Source: Telmatactis stephensoni (lineage: Eukaryota > Cnidaria > Anthozoa > Actiniaria > Isophelliidae). From it: a DNA stretch of 64,000 nucleotides. The stretch lies in contig JALIZF010001645.1 in the NCBI GenBank assembly GCA_029948255.1, positions 372,001 through 436,000 on the forward strand, given 5' to 3'. The translations under genes and the position numbers were made by a program. Shown one piece after another: positions 31,166 to 42,468 of this stretch. The notes beneath the pieces were generated by a model that saw only the letters and a list, made by a program, of their open reading frames with translations, ran no database searches and was not told the DNA's origin. Each line of letters opens with the position of its first letter. Positions within the stretch are counted from its first letter, which is position 1.

Positions 31166-32017
31166 GGTAGTTCCGGAGTCTTAGATTTCATCAATGAATT
31201 TCCTTTAAAATTCCCTCATTTGAAGATCATGATTAGGCAATTCAAAAACCGAGAAAAAAAGAGGGGGTCACCGTATTGGTTTCTGAGTTATAAGATGTCG
31301 TAAAGGGTGGTATTTTCAATGATTTTCCACGATTTTTTGCAAAATGTACGTAATCCATATGGTCTGAAGAATGCGAACAAAATTTTTCCGAGAAACGCCT
31401 TGACCGTCTCAAAAGATAGATGTGAGGTTTATCTAGCAGTTGTAATCGTATGTATTGTTTGATGAGTTGCAAACATGATTAAAAGGGCATTCTAGAATCA
31501 AATTCCTACCCAATTACGCGCTCCAAAATCGTGTACGGACTGTACAAATGTGGAAAATTTACGACAATCCAATCAATGAAGTTGTATTTTTATTTTCTAT
31601 ATCGCAAGAATAGTAAATGAAGCCTTAAATAAAAGGAAAAAAACAGGGGGTCACCGTATTATTTCAAGAATTAGAGAACAACAAAAAGAGAAAAGTCTTC
31701 GAAAACGAAACCCAAATACAACGCGATTTTAGCGATGTTCTCGCCAGCTTTTTCGATGGATAAGATTAACTAAATTTAAAAGTTTCAGGTTAAATACCTA
31801 CATTACATAGTGTACAAGATTTCTTGATTAAAGTTTTTCCGATATTTGGATGACAAAATATAATTTTTCTCTACTAAAGTTTGAGTTTCTACGTTTTCAA
31901 TCGCTCGCTTACTAGTCAGTGCCCAGACTCCCCACGGTAATACCAATGCTCTCTAATAAAAGTGCGCGCGCTCGAATGCGCGCGTGAAATGTGCAGTAGC
32001 AAGAGTCCGGAACTACC
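31166..32017 (+). mobile_element. TTAA-flanked non-autonomous transposon, copy 1
   Basis: It is 852 bp, bounded by TTAA (31162-31165 and 32018-32021), with terminal repeats GGTAGTTCCGGA/TCCGGAACTACC. The unit 1 site (22984-22987) has a single TTAA without insert. Inside are repeated GGGGTCACCGTATT motifs and no long ORF. TTAA targets are typical of piggyBac and Kolobok elements. Confidence 0.9.
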
Positions 32018-32089
32018 TTAAGAGTTTTTTCATGTTTCTATTGTAGCTAAAAGAAAAGTACCACTAAGACTTCAAGTACAGTTGCATAC

Positions 32090-32234
32090 TAATAATAAAC
32101 ACATTTTGAAACGATCACTAGAAGTGATTGAAACTTGCACTTTCAAGCAAGTTGAATTGAAGGTGATTTCCTTAGCCTAGTCCACATTGCCGTGGGATTT
32201 GGTGGTTTTTAAGGTACAAAATAAGACAATTTGT
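32090..32234 (-). pseudogene. Decayed GPCR remnant, part 1
   Basis: It matches 23050-23190 of unit 1 (receptor TM5/loop remnant) and is split from 33857-33965 by a 1.6-kb insert. Confidence 0.6.
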
Positions 32235-33856
32235 GTTAACAGCTAAATTCTTTTTTCAGTAAAAAATATAACTATAATATCTTGATCCTATCTCTGTTTT
32301 ATTGCTTTTTTTTCTTTTTTCCACTTAATTATTTACATGTATATATCAGCTGTATTTCATCATTTAGTATATGTTATGTATTATTTAGCATATATATGAC
32401 GCTAAGATCTAATTTATAATGCTAACTACTCGGCTATCTACCCCGGTTAGCCCGCAAAGGTTATTTTAGATAGCTTGCATCCTTATTCAAGTTTTAATGA
32501 TGCTTTTTCTCTGTGTCTAATGAAAAAATAGGCGCACAAAATGCGCATGTAGCTACAGCCTTTAATACAGCGATTTTCAGAATTATGCGAACTTATGCAT
32601 TGAAAAAGTCCGTTAATTGGAACTTCTGTCAGTCAATTTTAAAAATTAAAAATACGAAGATTTAACGTATACCAAAATAATATTTAGCTTTTAAAGATCG
32701 TTTAAAGATTATCATTTGTCATTTGTATGCTTTTAGGGATGTTTATGAGTATTTCTTGTTTGAAGTGGCCGAAAAACCAAATTCCAAAGGACGGTTTGGA
32801 GGTCAGAGTTCACATTATTTCGAAAATCGCTGTTATCTAGAGAGGAATTGTTCGGAACAGTTATTACATTTTTTACAATAACAAATAATCGTTGGGATTG
32901 AAATGGGATTCCACAAGGAACGTGTTTGATTGCACGTGTAATAAATGTGAGCTACAAACTGTATTGAATCGAAAATGTTTATTTATTCAGAGTTAACTCT
33001 GATTTATTCAATCAATTTTGAAGTACCTAAAGTAAAATTTAAAAGAAACGTTGGGAATCAGGTACTAAAATAACTAAGGAGAAATAAACTGTTAGATGAG
33101 AAGTCAAGTATTATGGTCTCTTGGTCAGTCAACCAGTCATGCTCCTGATCACTATGTCCTCATCGACGCAATTGACATTCCACAAGTAGAATCCACATCA
33201 AATAAGATATGAAATAGCTTAACACGATGATATTCGTGTACAAACAGGCAGTACTTGAAGCGAAAATTCGTCTTTAGAAAATCGTAAGCAAGCTTCGCTT
33301 ATCCGAGTTGTGACTGTGAAGTGTTCGTAAATTTCATGTGAGGACCCAATTAACTGAAACTTACTATCTTTTTTCACTGATTTGGCGTCTTTTAATTTGG
33401 CAGATACGAGGATCACCGACTGTGAACCTTTTTTTTTCTCGGCATCGTTTTTTCCTTCACACAACTTCACAGTGCAGTTCACCGCTTCATTCATGATCAG
33501 CAAGACAGTCGAAGCAACAGCCGACACAAAATTACGTTTCGATAAAACTGCTGGAAATTTTCAATCCAGTGGCTTGAAGCTGCAGTAACGAGATAACCAA
33601 GGAGCAAATTATAATGTAGTTCATACAGGGTAAACATCCATTCACAAAAAATCTGTAGTAGCTTCACAGCCGAGATTAGATTCTACTATCGTTTGTCGAA
33701 CACTAAACTCGTACTTGCTTCTGATTGGTCAGTTTAGAACTTATGGGTTTCCTGTGGTGTTACTTACGGACATGAACTCGATGACATAGTAGCTACGCCT
33801 CGAAACGAGGCTGTAGCTACAAAAACGATGCTAAATAAAACGTTGTCATTGTCATT
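32235..33856. mobile_element. 1.6-kb insert with possible retroposon 3' end
   Basis: It interrupts the receptor remnant of unit 2: unit 1 reads continuously through the matching place at about 23200. The right end reads AATAAAACGTTGTCATTGTCATT, a short tandem tail after a polyadenylation-like signal, as in some LINE or retroposon 3' ends. Duplicated flanks are not clear. Confidence 0.5.
33219..33494 (-). CDS. Small hypothetical ORF inside the insert
   Basis: It encodes 91 residues from the ATG at 33494 (MNEAVNCTVKLCEGKNDAEK). The composition is protein-like (mixed, charged, with beta-like stretches such as KFQLIGSSHEIYEHFTV) and unlike the AT-rich noise ORFs around it. I do not recognise the family. 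It may be an exon or a retrocopied gene fragment. Confidence 0.35.
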   Translation of the reverse strand: MNEAVNCTVKLCEGKNDAEKKKGSQSVILVSAKLKDAKSVKKDSKFQLIGSSHEIYEHFTVTTRISEACLRFSKDEFSLQVLPVCTRISSC

Positions 33857-33965
33857 ATGTGTAGCAGATAGCGATAATCGTCTAAGGATTTTGATACTGT
33901 ACCAGGAATAATGTCATGGTGTCGACTTTGTTCAACGTAATCCGTGTGGTGGCCATTGTTCGTAA
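33857..33965 (-). pseudogene. Decayed GPCR remnant, part 2
   Basis: It matches 23197-23305 of unit 1. A 70-bp foldback (GGCTGTGTTTTCAC.../...GTGAAAACAGCC, about 33969-34041) follows. Confidence 0.55.
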
Positions 33966-34062
33966 CAATGGCTGTGTTTTCACCAGGACAATTTAGACTA
34001 GTTTAACTCAGAAACTCCGGAAATACAGTGAAAACAGCCTAGAAAAAGTTGTTGCAGTACTT

Positions 34063-34070
34063 AATGGAAA

Positions 34071-34169
<99 letters not shown>

Positions 34170-34336
34170 ATGAATGAATGAATGAATGAATGAATGAATG
34201 AATGAATAAATAAATGAATAAATAAATAAATAAGTAAACAAATAAATACATAAATACATAAATAAGTAAATAAGTAAATAAATAAATAAGTAAATGAATA
34301 GATAGATAGATAGATAGCTAAAGATAGATAGATAGT
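34063..34336 (+). repeat. Tetranucleotide tract (AAAT/GAAT/GATA)n
   Basis: AAAT, GAAT and mixed AAAT/AAGT runs end in GATA repeats against the 3' end of the LINE. Confidence 0.93.
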
Positions 34337-35890
34337 AGTATAACAAGCTTTATTGGCATGACCTTACATACAGGTATTGCTAAAGCATTTACAATCATAA
34401 CAGCAACATATGGATAAAAAGATTAATTTACAATCATTGATTTCTATAATTGATACAATAGTAATTATACATTACTATAATTATCAAATTTATCAAATTT
34501 ACAAAATCAATTACTCATAGATATATGTGAAACAAAATTGTTTATGTGTCAATATAAAAAGATTATATATAAACTATACGGCTAATATAAGTTTGAACTA
34601 TTGCTCATTTTCTGAAAGTTTGTCTTCACGAAGTTTTAAACATTTTTCAATAAATTTTGAAAGATAATAATTTGTACTAGGATTGCGTGAATTAAACAAT
34701 CTATATGTATATTATGAATAATCATAAATATCGAGATTTCTACAATTAATTTTTTCAAAGAATTCTTTTCGTAAATTATCATACAAAGGACAATGATACA
34801 ACAGATGCATTTCAGATTCAATGGCATTATTATTGCAAAATTTACATTGTCGGAGATGCGTTTGTATTTTTTCTTTAAAATAACGACCTGTTTCGATTGC
34901 TAATTTATGATTACTAATCCTAAATTTTGTAAATTTTTCCTTTGATCAAAATGTTCAATTTGATTTAAATAATCTTCAGGTTCATAATTGTCTTTAATTT
35001 GTTTGAAAAATTTAAGTTTTTTAGAGTACGACATGTACAAATCAACTTCCCATTTTTTTAAATACTGATCTTTCATCCGAGATACAAATTCTTCAAGTGA
35101 TTTGTCCGTTATTATAATTGTTTTCAAATTTACACAGGTCACCTAAATCATAAAGTTGAAAAATGTTTTGAAGATTTGTGTGAAAACTTAATTTATCACG
35201 TGAAAATAGTGATTTTGATATAAGAAATGCTTGTTTAGCTACTGCATCATCAGGTAAAGTGATCAAATGATTATAAAATTTCAAAATCAATTTGTCAATG
35301 AATAATTTTAATGGAAATCTTCCAAGCTCAGATCTGCAAGCAATATTTGAAGATGTTCTATTTACACCAAGATAATACTTACAGAAACGGAGGTGAACTT
35401 TTTTCTGTTTGAGATTTGTCCCATTTAGTAAAATCTTGTTTTTGATAGCTTCCCCAAACTTCACACCCATAAGTTAAAATAGGGGATATCAGAGAATCGA
35501 ATAATTTATTTGCTTGATTTGGTTTTAACAATTTAAAATCAACAGTTTTAGCTAGTTTGAAGAAAGCATGAAGAGACTTTTCTCGAGATAGATTTAAATG
35601 ATTGGCAAAATTTCCTGTAGAGCTTAATTTAACTCCTAAATAAGTGAATTCATTTACAATGTCGAGAATATTGTTATTTAATGAAAAGGAAGGAAGATTT
35701 TTCTTTTGAAATGTTTTCTTTGAAAAAATCATAGCTTTAGTTTTTTTTCTCATTTACTGACATTTGCCACTTTTTGCAAAAACTGACCACTGTGTCTAAA
35801 CAATTTTGTAGGCCTTCTTTTGATTGTGATAGCAGAACTAAGTCATCCGCATAGAGAAGCGACGATAATTTTTGATGATTTGGTAGATAG
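34335..35890 (-). mobile_element. 5'-truncated LINE (non-LTR retrotransposon), broken
   Basis: The minus strand encodes the C-terminal part of a LINE reverse transcriptase: LLYADDLVLLSQSKEGLQN near 35840, FTYLGVKLSSTGNF near 35660 and LISPILTYGCEVWGSY near 35470. A C-terminal region of the type found in L1/CR1-like elements follows (to about 34900). Several frameshifts break the frame. The 3' end near 34345 has an AATAAAG-like signal and then TATC repeats. (GATA)n also bounds the 5' end, so it sits inside a microsatellite. The clade is not certain. Confidence 0.8.
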
Positions 35891-35892
35891 AT

Positions 35893-35899
35893 GAGATAT

Positions 35900-35990
<91 letters not shown>
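35893..35990 (+). repeat. (GATA)n microsatellite
   Basis: A pure GATA run between the truncated LINE and a receptor remnant. Confidence 0.95.
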
Positions 35991-35991
<1 letters not shown>

Positions 35992-36100
35992 ATTGAAGAT
36001 CTTATAAAAAATACAACTGAACGACTTTTTGACTTTAGTATATTCTACGATCGTATATACCACAAGAAAGATGAGATCTGCGATGCTCAAGGTCGTCCTA
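35992..36100 (-). pseudogene. GPCR fragment (TM2-TM3 region)
   Basis: The minus strand encodes LSIADLIFLVVYTIVEYTKV followed by KKSF, clearly from the receptor family, cut off by the GATA run. It joins the spacer shared with 23755-24100. Confidence 0.75.
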
Positions 36101-36368
36101 CGGGCTTGCGCAATTTTGACGATCTTTGAAAACACACTCGTGCAAACTTATTCCAAATTGAACTCGACACCGCAAGATACCTATATCTCTGGTTTGAACT
36201 TAGGGAATGAAATTTTGGACTTGAATAATAAAACCAAATTACAACCTAAAGAGTTATTGAGCTGAATGGATGGATGAATGGATTGATTAATGGATGAAAG
36301 GAAAGATGTAGATGGAGAGGGATGAGTAAAATGATTGGTTAACTAATTTGTTGTTTTGTAATTGATTT

Positions 36369-36411
36369 CTTCTTCTTCTTCTTCTTCTTCTTCTTCTTCT
36401 TCTTCTTCTTC
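36369..36411 (+). repeat. (CTT)n microsatellite
   Basis: A pure run, the counterpart of 24030-24092. Confidence 0.9.
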
Positions 36412-36750
36412 ATTATCTTAGTCCTTTAATTCTACGCCACGTGTCGCTTGGGGTAGTCACAAATAATCCCTCCATTTCAACCTGTTCTATGCAACTACTT
36501 CAGCCTCATTCCAAGTCTCCCAACCATATCTCTTTCCTTGTCTACCATTCTTCTCCAAGGGCCTTTCGTTCTATTTTTCTTTAATTTGTTCTGCAAAGCG
36601 GGTCTCACGTAAGTGCTTTCTATTGTTTTCTCTTTTCCCCCCGGCTGCGTAACAGAGGAGGGCTTACTCTTGTATCCCGTGTGATTCTTCAGTCTCGTGT
36701 GACTATTCCACCACAATACAGTCCTGTTCTCGTATGTAATCATTCATTGA

Positions 36751-37589
36751 TTATGCCCTACGGTTACGCGGACAGCAAGAGCAAAGATAAGAACGCACGT
36801 AACTGACAATAACAATTTGTCCAGGCAAAGTTAAGACTGTGTACAGTATTACAACAATCACGGAGATTTTTAGCACTCCTTTATCTTGCTTGCGTTTTCG
36901 AAGTCGTTGAAGATAATTTCCTTGGCCCAGTCCACAATGTGGAATTTTGTGTTCTTTAAGATACAAGACAATTTTAGTGTAGCAGATGGCGACAACGATC
37001 AAAGGAACTGGATACTGTACCACGAATAATGTCATGGTGTAGACTTTATTCATCGTCTGTGATGGCCAGTTTTCGTCACAATATCCGCCATAATTCTCAT
37101 TGAACTGTAGCACTAGAAAGTATGGTACAAAAATGACGTGAGTCCAAACCCATATGCCTACCAATGTTCCATAGATGACTTTCCTTCTTGGCTTGAATTT
37201 CAAAGGATTTACAATGGCTTTGAATCTAAAGATTGCAATAGCAGTTATTGTGTACATGCTTACAGTAAAGAAATTGAATACAAAGTATCGAAGATCTTAC
37301 AAAAATACAACGACTTTTTGATTCTAGCATATTCTAATACTCCTACGATCATATATACCACCAAGAAGATCAAATCTGCGATGCTCAAGTTCCCAATAAA
37401 GTATTCATAAGGTGGTCTTGTTTTTGTTTTACGTTGTTTCAAGATGAGAAGGACGAGTGAGTTTCCAAGGATTCCCACAACAAACATGATAACAGCTACA
37501 ACCAACTTGACTTTCCATTGAAGACTTTCTACATTGCTGGGTGTCGCATCTGTGATGTTAAACGTCTTACTGCTGTTGGCCCAGTTCAT
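36751..37589 (-). pseudogene. GPCR 4, frameshifted and lacking TM7
   Basis: The ATG at 37589 (MNWANSSK) aligns with GPCR 2. A one-base deletion near 37266 (GTAAAG where GPCR 2 has GTGAAAG) shifts the frame between TM3 segments. The rest, from MYTITAIAIFRF to TM6, continues in another frame to 36751. It has the same in-frame TM7 deletion as GPCR 3, so the deletion came before their split. There is also a small extra segment after TM2 (VGVLEYAR). Confidence 0.8.
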
Positions 37590-38016
37590 GTTGTTGTTTG
37601 TTTTACAAAATTTAGGTTTGCCTTGTTTTGTGACTAATGATATAGATTTGGATAACTTCCGCAGCGAAAAGAACAACGTGTTCAGTTCGAAATTAAATGT
37701 CTAGTTTATATACTACACGGTTGATGGATGATTGAAGACTGAGTGCGTGACATCTGCTCAAAAACGCGAATGAAGGACGTATGACCGTGTTTGAGCCTTT
37801 CAGTTATCCAACAGCTGTTATGATCGAAACTAGCTATTCAATTTCTTTTTTCGATCACTGGTCACTCAGATGTCTTAAAACGTGCCAATCGTGTCTCAGT
37901 ACGTTTAGAATTTGGGTTAAAATTGAGCGTGTTCTTATCCTAAGATGTCAGTTCGTTTCTTGATGACCTTGATTAGTTGGTTTCAAGGAGGCAGTATGGT
38001 CGAGTCAGAGTTAATA

Positions 38017-38113
38017 ATGGAATTCAGCCTCAGCTGGTGGCCGGAGCGGGGGCTCGAACTCGGGACGTACGCGTACCACCGGATTGCGAGGCCAACGCTC
38101 TGACCACTCGAAC
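38017..38113 (-). mobile_element. tRNA-like retroposon with target duplication
   Basis: A 97-bp insert lies between direct repeats CAGAGTTAATA (38006-38016 and 38114-38124). Read on the minus strand it is tRNA-like, with an A-box region GAGTGGTCAGAGCGTTGGCC and a B box GAGTTCGAGCCC, ending near GGCCACCA. It differs from the SINE at 38.2 kb. Confidence 0.75.
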
Positions 38114-38224
38114 CAGAGTTAATAGAGGGGACTTAAAAACTTTAAAACTTGCAAAGCATATGTCCCTTCACGAAGCCATTTAACTCGTGTCTTTTGACCT
38201 GTACACGTTGCATAAAAGAACCTG

Positions 38225-38530
38225 TAAATGGGTGGCATGGTTGGCCGAGTGGTGAGAGCACCGGCCTTTCACCGCTGTAGTCCAGGTTCGAGTCCCGGCT
38301 CGGGCATCGGATCATATGTGAATCAAGTTTGTTTGATGTGTTGTTCTCTACCGTGCCACAAGGTTTTTTTCTCCGGGTTCTCCGGTATTTCCTCCTTCAG
38401 CAAAAATCAATATGTGAGTTGAGCGATGTATGCAAAATATTTAATGTAGAGTTAGTGAGTGTGAGTGCCAGCAGAAGAATAGCCACTACGTGGATCTGCT
38501 GCAGAAGAAGATTATTTATTTATTTATATA
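38225..38530 (+). mobile_element. tRNA-derived SINE, copy 2
   Basis: The head has TGGCCGAGTGGTGAGAGCAC (A box) and GGTTCGAGTCCCGG (B box). The core TTTTTCTCCGGGTTCTCCGG and an ATTTATTTATTTAT tail follow. Confidence 0.85.
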
Positions 38531-38545
38531 GGGTTTTGATCTCTA

Positions 38546-38741
38546 GAGCCTACCCCGGGCCCTAAAATCGCCGTTATTTTGGGCTATCTTGGGCTATCTT
38601 AGGCGATACTGGGAAATTTAGGCATTTCTAGTTGGCGCTCTTAGGCGCTCTTGGGCAATATTGAGCGATCTTGGGCGATCTTGGGCGATATTAGGCGATC
38701 TTGGGCGATCTTGGGCGATTTTAGGGCCTAGAGTAGGCCTA
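38546..38741. mobile_element. Foldback element with a 10-bp tandem core
   Basis: The ends pair (GGGCCCTAAAATCGCC with GGCGATTTTAGGGCC). The inside is a degenerate tandem array of GATCTTGGGC-type 10-mers. It lies just after the SINE tail. Confidence 0.7.
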
Positions 38742-39011
38742 TCTCTCGCTCTCCGACGATGCGGTTGATCAGAAAACATCTGCTCGTACGTAGAGTAATA
38801 CCAAGACAAATTGATGCTTAACTTTGCGTCATATCATATATACGACTAGCTTTTTTAAATTTTCGTTTTAGATTTTCTAAAAGAAAAGTAATCCAAACTT
38901 CTAGGTTTTTTATCGTTTTGTTTTCTTACAGGAGCATACTAATAAATACATTTTGAAATGATGATCATCACGACTGACTATCAAAGTTTATAAGGATTAT
39001 TGATAAACCTT

Positions 39012-40111
39012 TCATGAAATATCCCCTACTGGACCACGTTCTCTTGAAGTCTTCAGCCATCTTGCCTCTCGAGTGACAATCCCGGTCAGGACCACCATAT
39101 TGCAGTCCATGGCCATTTCTTGTGTGTTATCATACATTGATTGTGTCCCACGGTTACGTGGACAGCAAGGGCAAAAGGAAGAACGCAAGTAACTGACAAG
39201 TTGAGTACGGAATTGGCGGGAAATCGTACCATACACAAGTGGATTACAACAACTATGGAAAAGTAATAGTTCGTTTGAAAAAATAAAAACATATTTGGTT
39301 AAACAGAAATTCTCAAAAACAACCCAACTCAACATAACAATTTGTGCTGGCAAAGTTAAGACTGTGTACAATACTACAATAATCACGGAGATTTTCAGGA
39401 CTTCTTTATCTTGCTTGCGTTTTCGAGCCAGTTGAAGATGATTTCCTTGGCCTAGTCCACAATGTGGAATTTTGTGGTGTTTAAGGATACAAGACAATTT
39501 TAGTGTAACAGATAGCGATAATGGTCAAAGGAATTGGATACTGTACCAAGAATAATGTTATGGTGTAGACTTTATTCAATCATCTGTGATGGCCAGTTTT
39601 CGTAACAATACCCATTTATTCTCATTGAGCTGCAGCACTAAATGGAAAGGCGTGAAAATGAGGTGACTCCAAATCCAAATGCCTGCTAATGTTCCCATAG
39701 ATCACTTTTCTTCCCGGCTTAAACTTCAGAGGGTTTAAGATGGCTTTGAATCTAAAGATTGCAATAGCAGTTACGGTGTACATGCTAACAGCGGAAGAAA
39801 TTGAATACACAGGATAAATAAACTTACAAAAAATGTATGTTTTTTGTGATAGAAGCCGCATATCTGTCGATCGTGTCGATTATGAATATTACCAAGAAGA
39901 TTAAATCTGAGATGCTCAAGTTCCCAATAAAGTATTCATAAGGTGGTCTTGTTTTTGTTTTACGTTGTTTCAAGATGAGAAGGACGAGTGAGTTTCCAAG
40001 GATTCCCACAACAAACATGATGACAGTTACAGCTATCTTGACTTTCAAATGAATTCTTGTTGTGCTGGTGGATGTTCTGTTAGACACATAACAGTTGTTC
40101 GTCCAATTCAT
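39012..40111 (-). pseudogene. GPCR 5, multiple frameshifts
   Basis: The ATG at 40111 (MNWTNNC) opens a frame through TM1-TM2. TM3 to loop 2 (SAVSMYTVTAIAIFRFKAI) is in a second frame to about 39622. TM5 to the tail (CGLGQGNHLQLARKRKQ ... CCNPLVYGTISRQF ... NMVVLTGIVTREAR) is in a third to 39012. At least two indels break the gene. It keeps TM7 and the long C-tail seen in GPCR 6. Confidence 0.85.
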
Positions 40112-42468
40112 GCTCGGTGTATGTTTTACCAAATGAACGTTTTTTGTCGATAGATCTTTGGAAAGCCTTAATTCTGTCAGAAAGAAACCGGCTGCTACAA
40201 TTCAAAATTAATTGAATATCCACATGCAGCCATGCAGAGTCGTTGAACAAAAATCCTTATAAAATTCAGACATTCCTGACATGATTGTCTATACGCTGTT
40301 CTAAAAATGTTTATATATGTGCTACGAAAGAAATTCTAATGCCAGTTTATTTAAGCAGGTGTTAGTACCAATATGTTTCTTTTTTCATTGCTCTTTACAG
40401 TGTGTGTAAACTGTTTGACAGAATACCGTTTACTGATAGCGATTGTCAGTTAGTGCGGCTGCAAATGTCTTCAGTTATATATTTACTATTCAAAATAGAA
40501 TTTAGAGACGTGCATACGCTCTGTCATCACTGACAATCAAATCGACGAAAGGAAGGCTGGTAGAAGTAATATCGATTCGGTCACGGGAGCGATGAGTGAA
40601 CGCTTTTGCTTTTTGTTCATTCAGTTATATAAATCATTCTCGTTCGCATAGAATATCTGTTCATTACATAGCAAGAAACATTTTCATATTTTCGGCTGTT
40701 TTGAACTGGGGGCCAATATTTTTTTCTCCTTTCCTAGAACTTTTCGATTACGCGTGCGCGAATAGCGCTGGATAAAATTCGAGTAAATTAGTTCTCAAAA
40801 TAAAAAAGAACTCAATTGAAAGAGTTCCGCCTCTGGAATAAAGTTGCAAAATCTGTAACTTAATCTGTTGCGCGCCGTATCGTTGCAACTTACATGGAGC
40901 TTTTGACATCTTCCTTTGTGTTGATATTCTACTACTATTACATATCGCCACTGTAATAGACTAGGCGCATTTTCGAAAAATCAGACTCCTGGAGGCATTT
41001 TGGGGTAGAGGTTGGTAACATAACTATTCTAAACTGATTTTTCGACATGCCGAATGCGGACAGGCATGACAGTTACCAAAAATGCAAGACGTATTCGGCA
41101 ATACGTGTAAATGACGTTTTTGTGAATTGCTACAGTCATTTCATACTAATGGCTTTTTCATGTGATTCCAAAAGTTCCCAAACTTAAATACAATGACTAT
41201 AGCTGGAAAGACCATAATCAGTAAAACTGTGAAGTTTGAAGGATATAAGTTGAAAAATCAGATCAAGGAGATACGAATTTTCAAAAAACGAACTTTTTTA
41301 TGAAAATTAACATTTGTTGTTATGCAAGAGATACCAACAAATTTCGATTTTTGAAAATTCGTATCTCCTTGATTTTTCATATTTTTATATATTCAAAAGC
41401 GACAGCCAATTTTTGCACGTGGCTGAAGGTCACTGTCGCGGAAGGTTTCCTCAAGAAGGTCAACAACGACAATGTTCCGAACATGAACTCGAGCAACTGT
41501 GGTAATAAATGTCAGAGTTAGCTCCCAGTCCGAAAAGAGATTGTCTCGCACTGCAGACACAGTATGAAAGATAGAGCGCCATTGTCTCCCAATACCAATA
41601 ACCAATAAACAAACAATATAAACTATAAACATCTTGGTCGTCGTTTGTATACAGTTATGGAAATTCAGGCTACAAAAACAATTTTACATTGAGCACTAAG
41701 TGTATATAGAGCCCGGATATAGAGAATGTCGGTACTTCAAGAATTGACTTACAAAGGGTGACTATAGCTTTGAGATGTCAATAGACAGAAAGGAAAAGCC
41801 ATTAATGGCTTTCTAAGTAATATATAAGATATGATCAGGAGACTTTTATTGGTATTTATAATGGCAAGCCGCAGGCGAGCTATTTTATGCCCATAAAGGT
41901 CGGAAGCGTTTGTTAACGTTTTATCTCACTTATCAAACTTCTAGTTTAGTTAGGTCATGCCGCTATAATTTTCAAGATAAAGGTGGTTTTCGTTCGCCGA
42001 GAAAACCCAAGTTAAAGTTGCATGCAAATCAGAACGAAATGAATATCTTGCTGATTTAAAAACTAGCTCTTTTCTATCATATGATTTCTCGTGAATTATT
42101 AATAAACTTGATAATAAAAAAGTGAGGCGGTGGTAAAAGGCCATTAATAGCTTTTTACCACAGCTGTTCAAACTTAAATCATCAAGAACTTAATTTGCTC
42201 CTTCACTTCAGGTTAAAAACTGATGACACTTTTAAATCAGACAATTAATAGTACCGGCAGGTGTATCCTCGAGACCAAAGTTTGTTTTATATAGATAGTA
42301 GATAGTAAACACCCTTTGGGCAGACAGGGTCCGGCTTTATATACACCGACGTATTTAGTATTAGATGTCTCGGTAGAAGTTCCACTTAACCTGGCAAACT
42401 GGTAGTCTGTCCAAGTGAACTCATTAGAAGCAAACTGGACCGGCAAACTGTTGTCATTCTGAACGAAT
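40112..42468. other. Intergenic region between divergent GPCRs 5 and 6
   Basis: No supported gene. It holds a 37-bp inverted pair (41251-41287 with 41348-41379, core AAGGAGATACGAATTTTC), a weaker inverted pair (about 41795 with 42137, GCCATTAATGGCTT) and a segment at 40395-40510 that recurs at 43665-43785. Confidence 0.5.

Larger units (their letters stand above)
24359..36100 (-). repeat. Tandem duplication unit 2, expanded by insertions
   Basis: It has the same layout as unit 1 (receptor, upstream region, decayed receptor, spacer), interrupted by at least five insertions: 25870-29551, 29923-30212, 31166-32017, 32235-33856 and the LINE at 34335-35890. The adjoining spacer 36085-36750 matches 23755-24358. 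Confidence 0.8.

Noticed and set aside
35737..36135. Apparent receptor-RT fusion ORF
   Set aside because: It joins a receptor remnant, a GATA repeat and a LINE fragment by chance. It is not a gene.
38225..38300. Functional tRNA genes at 9.3, 38.1, 38.2 and 61.7 kb
   Set aside because: Only the promoter boxes are well kept and the arms do not fold into a good cloverleaf. Shared cores and tails show retroposed SINEs or tRNA-like inserts.
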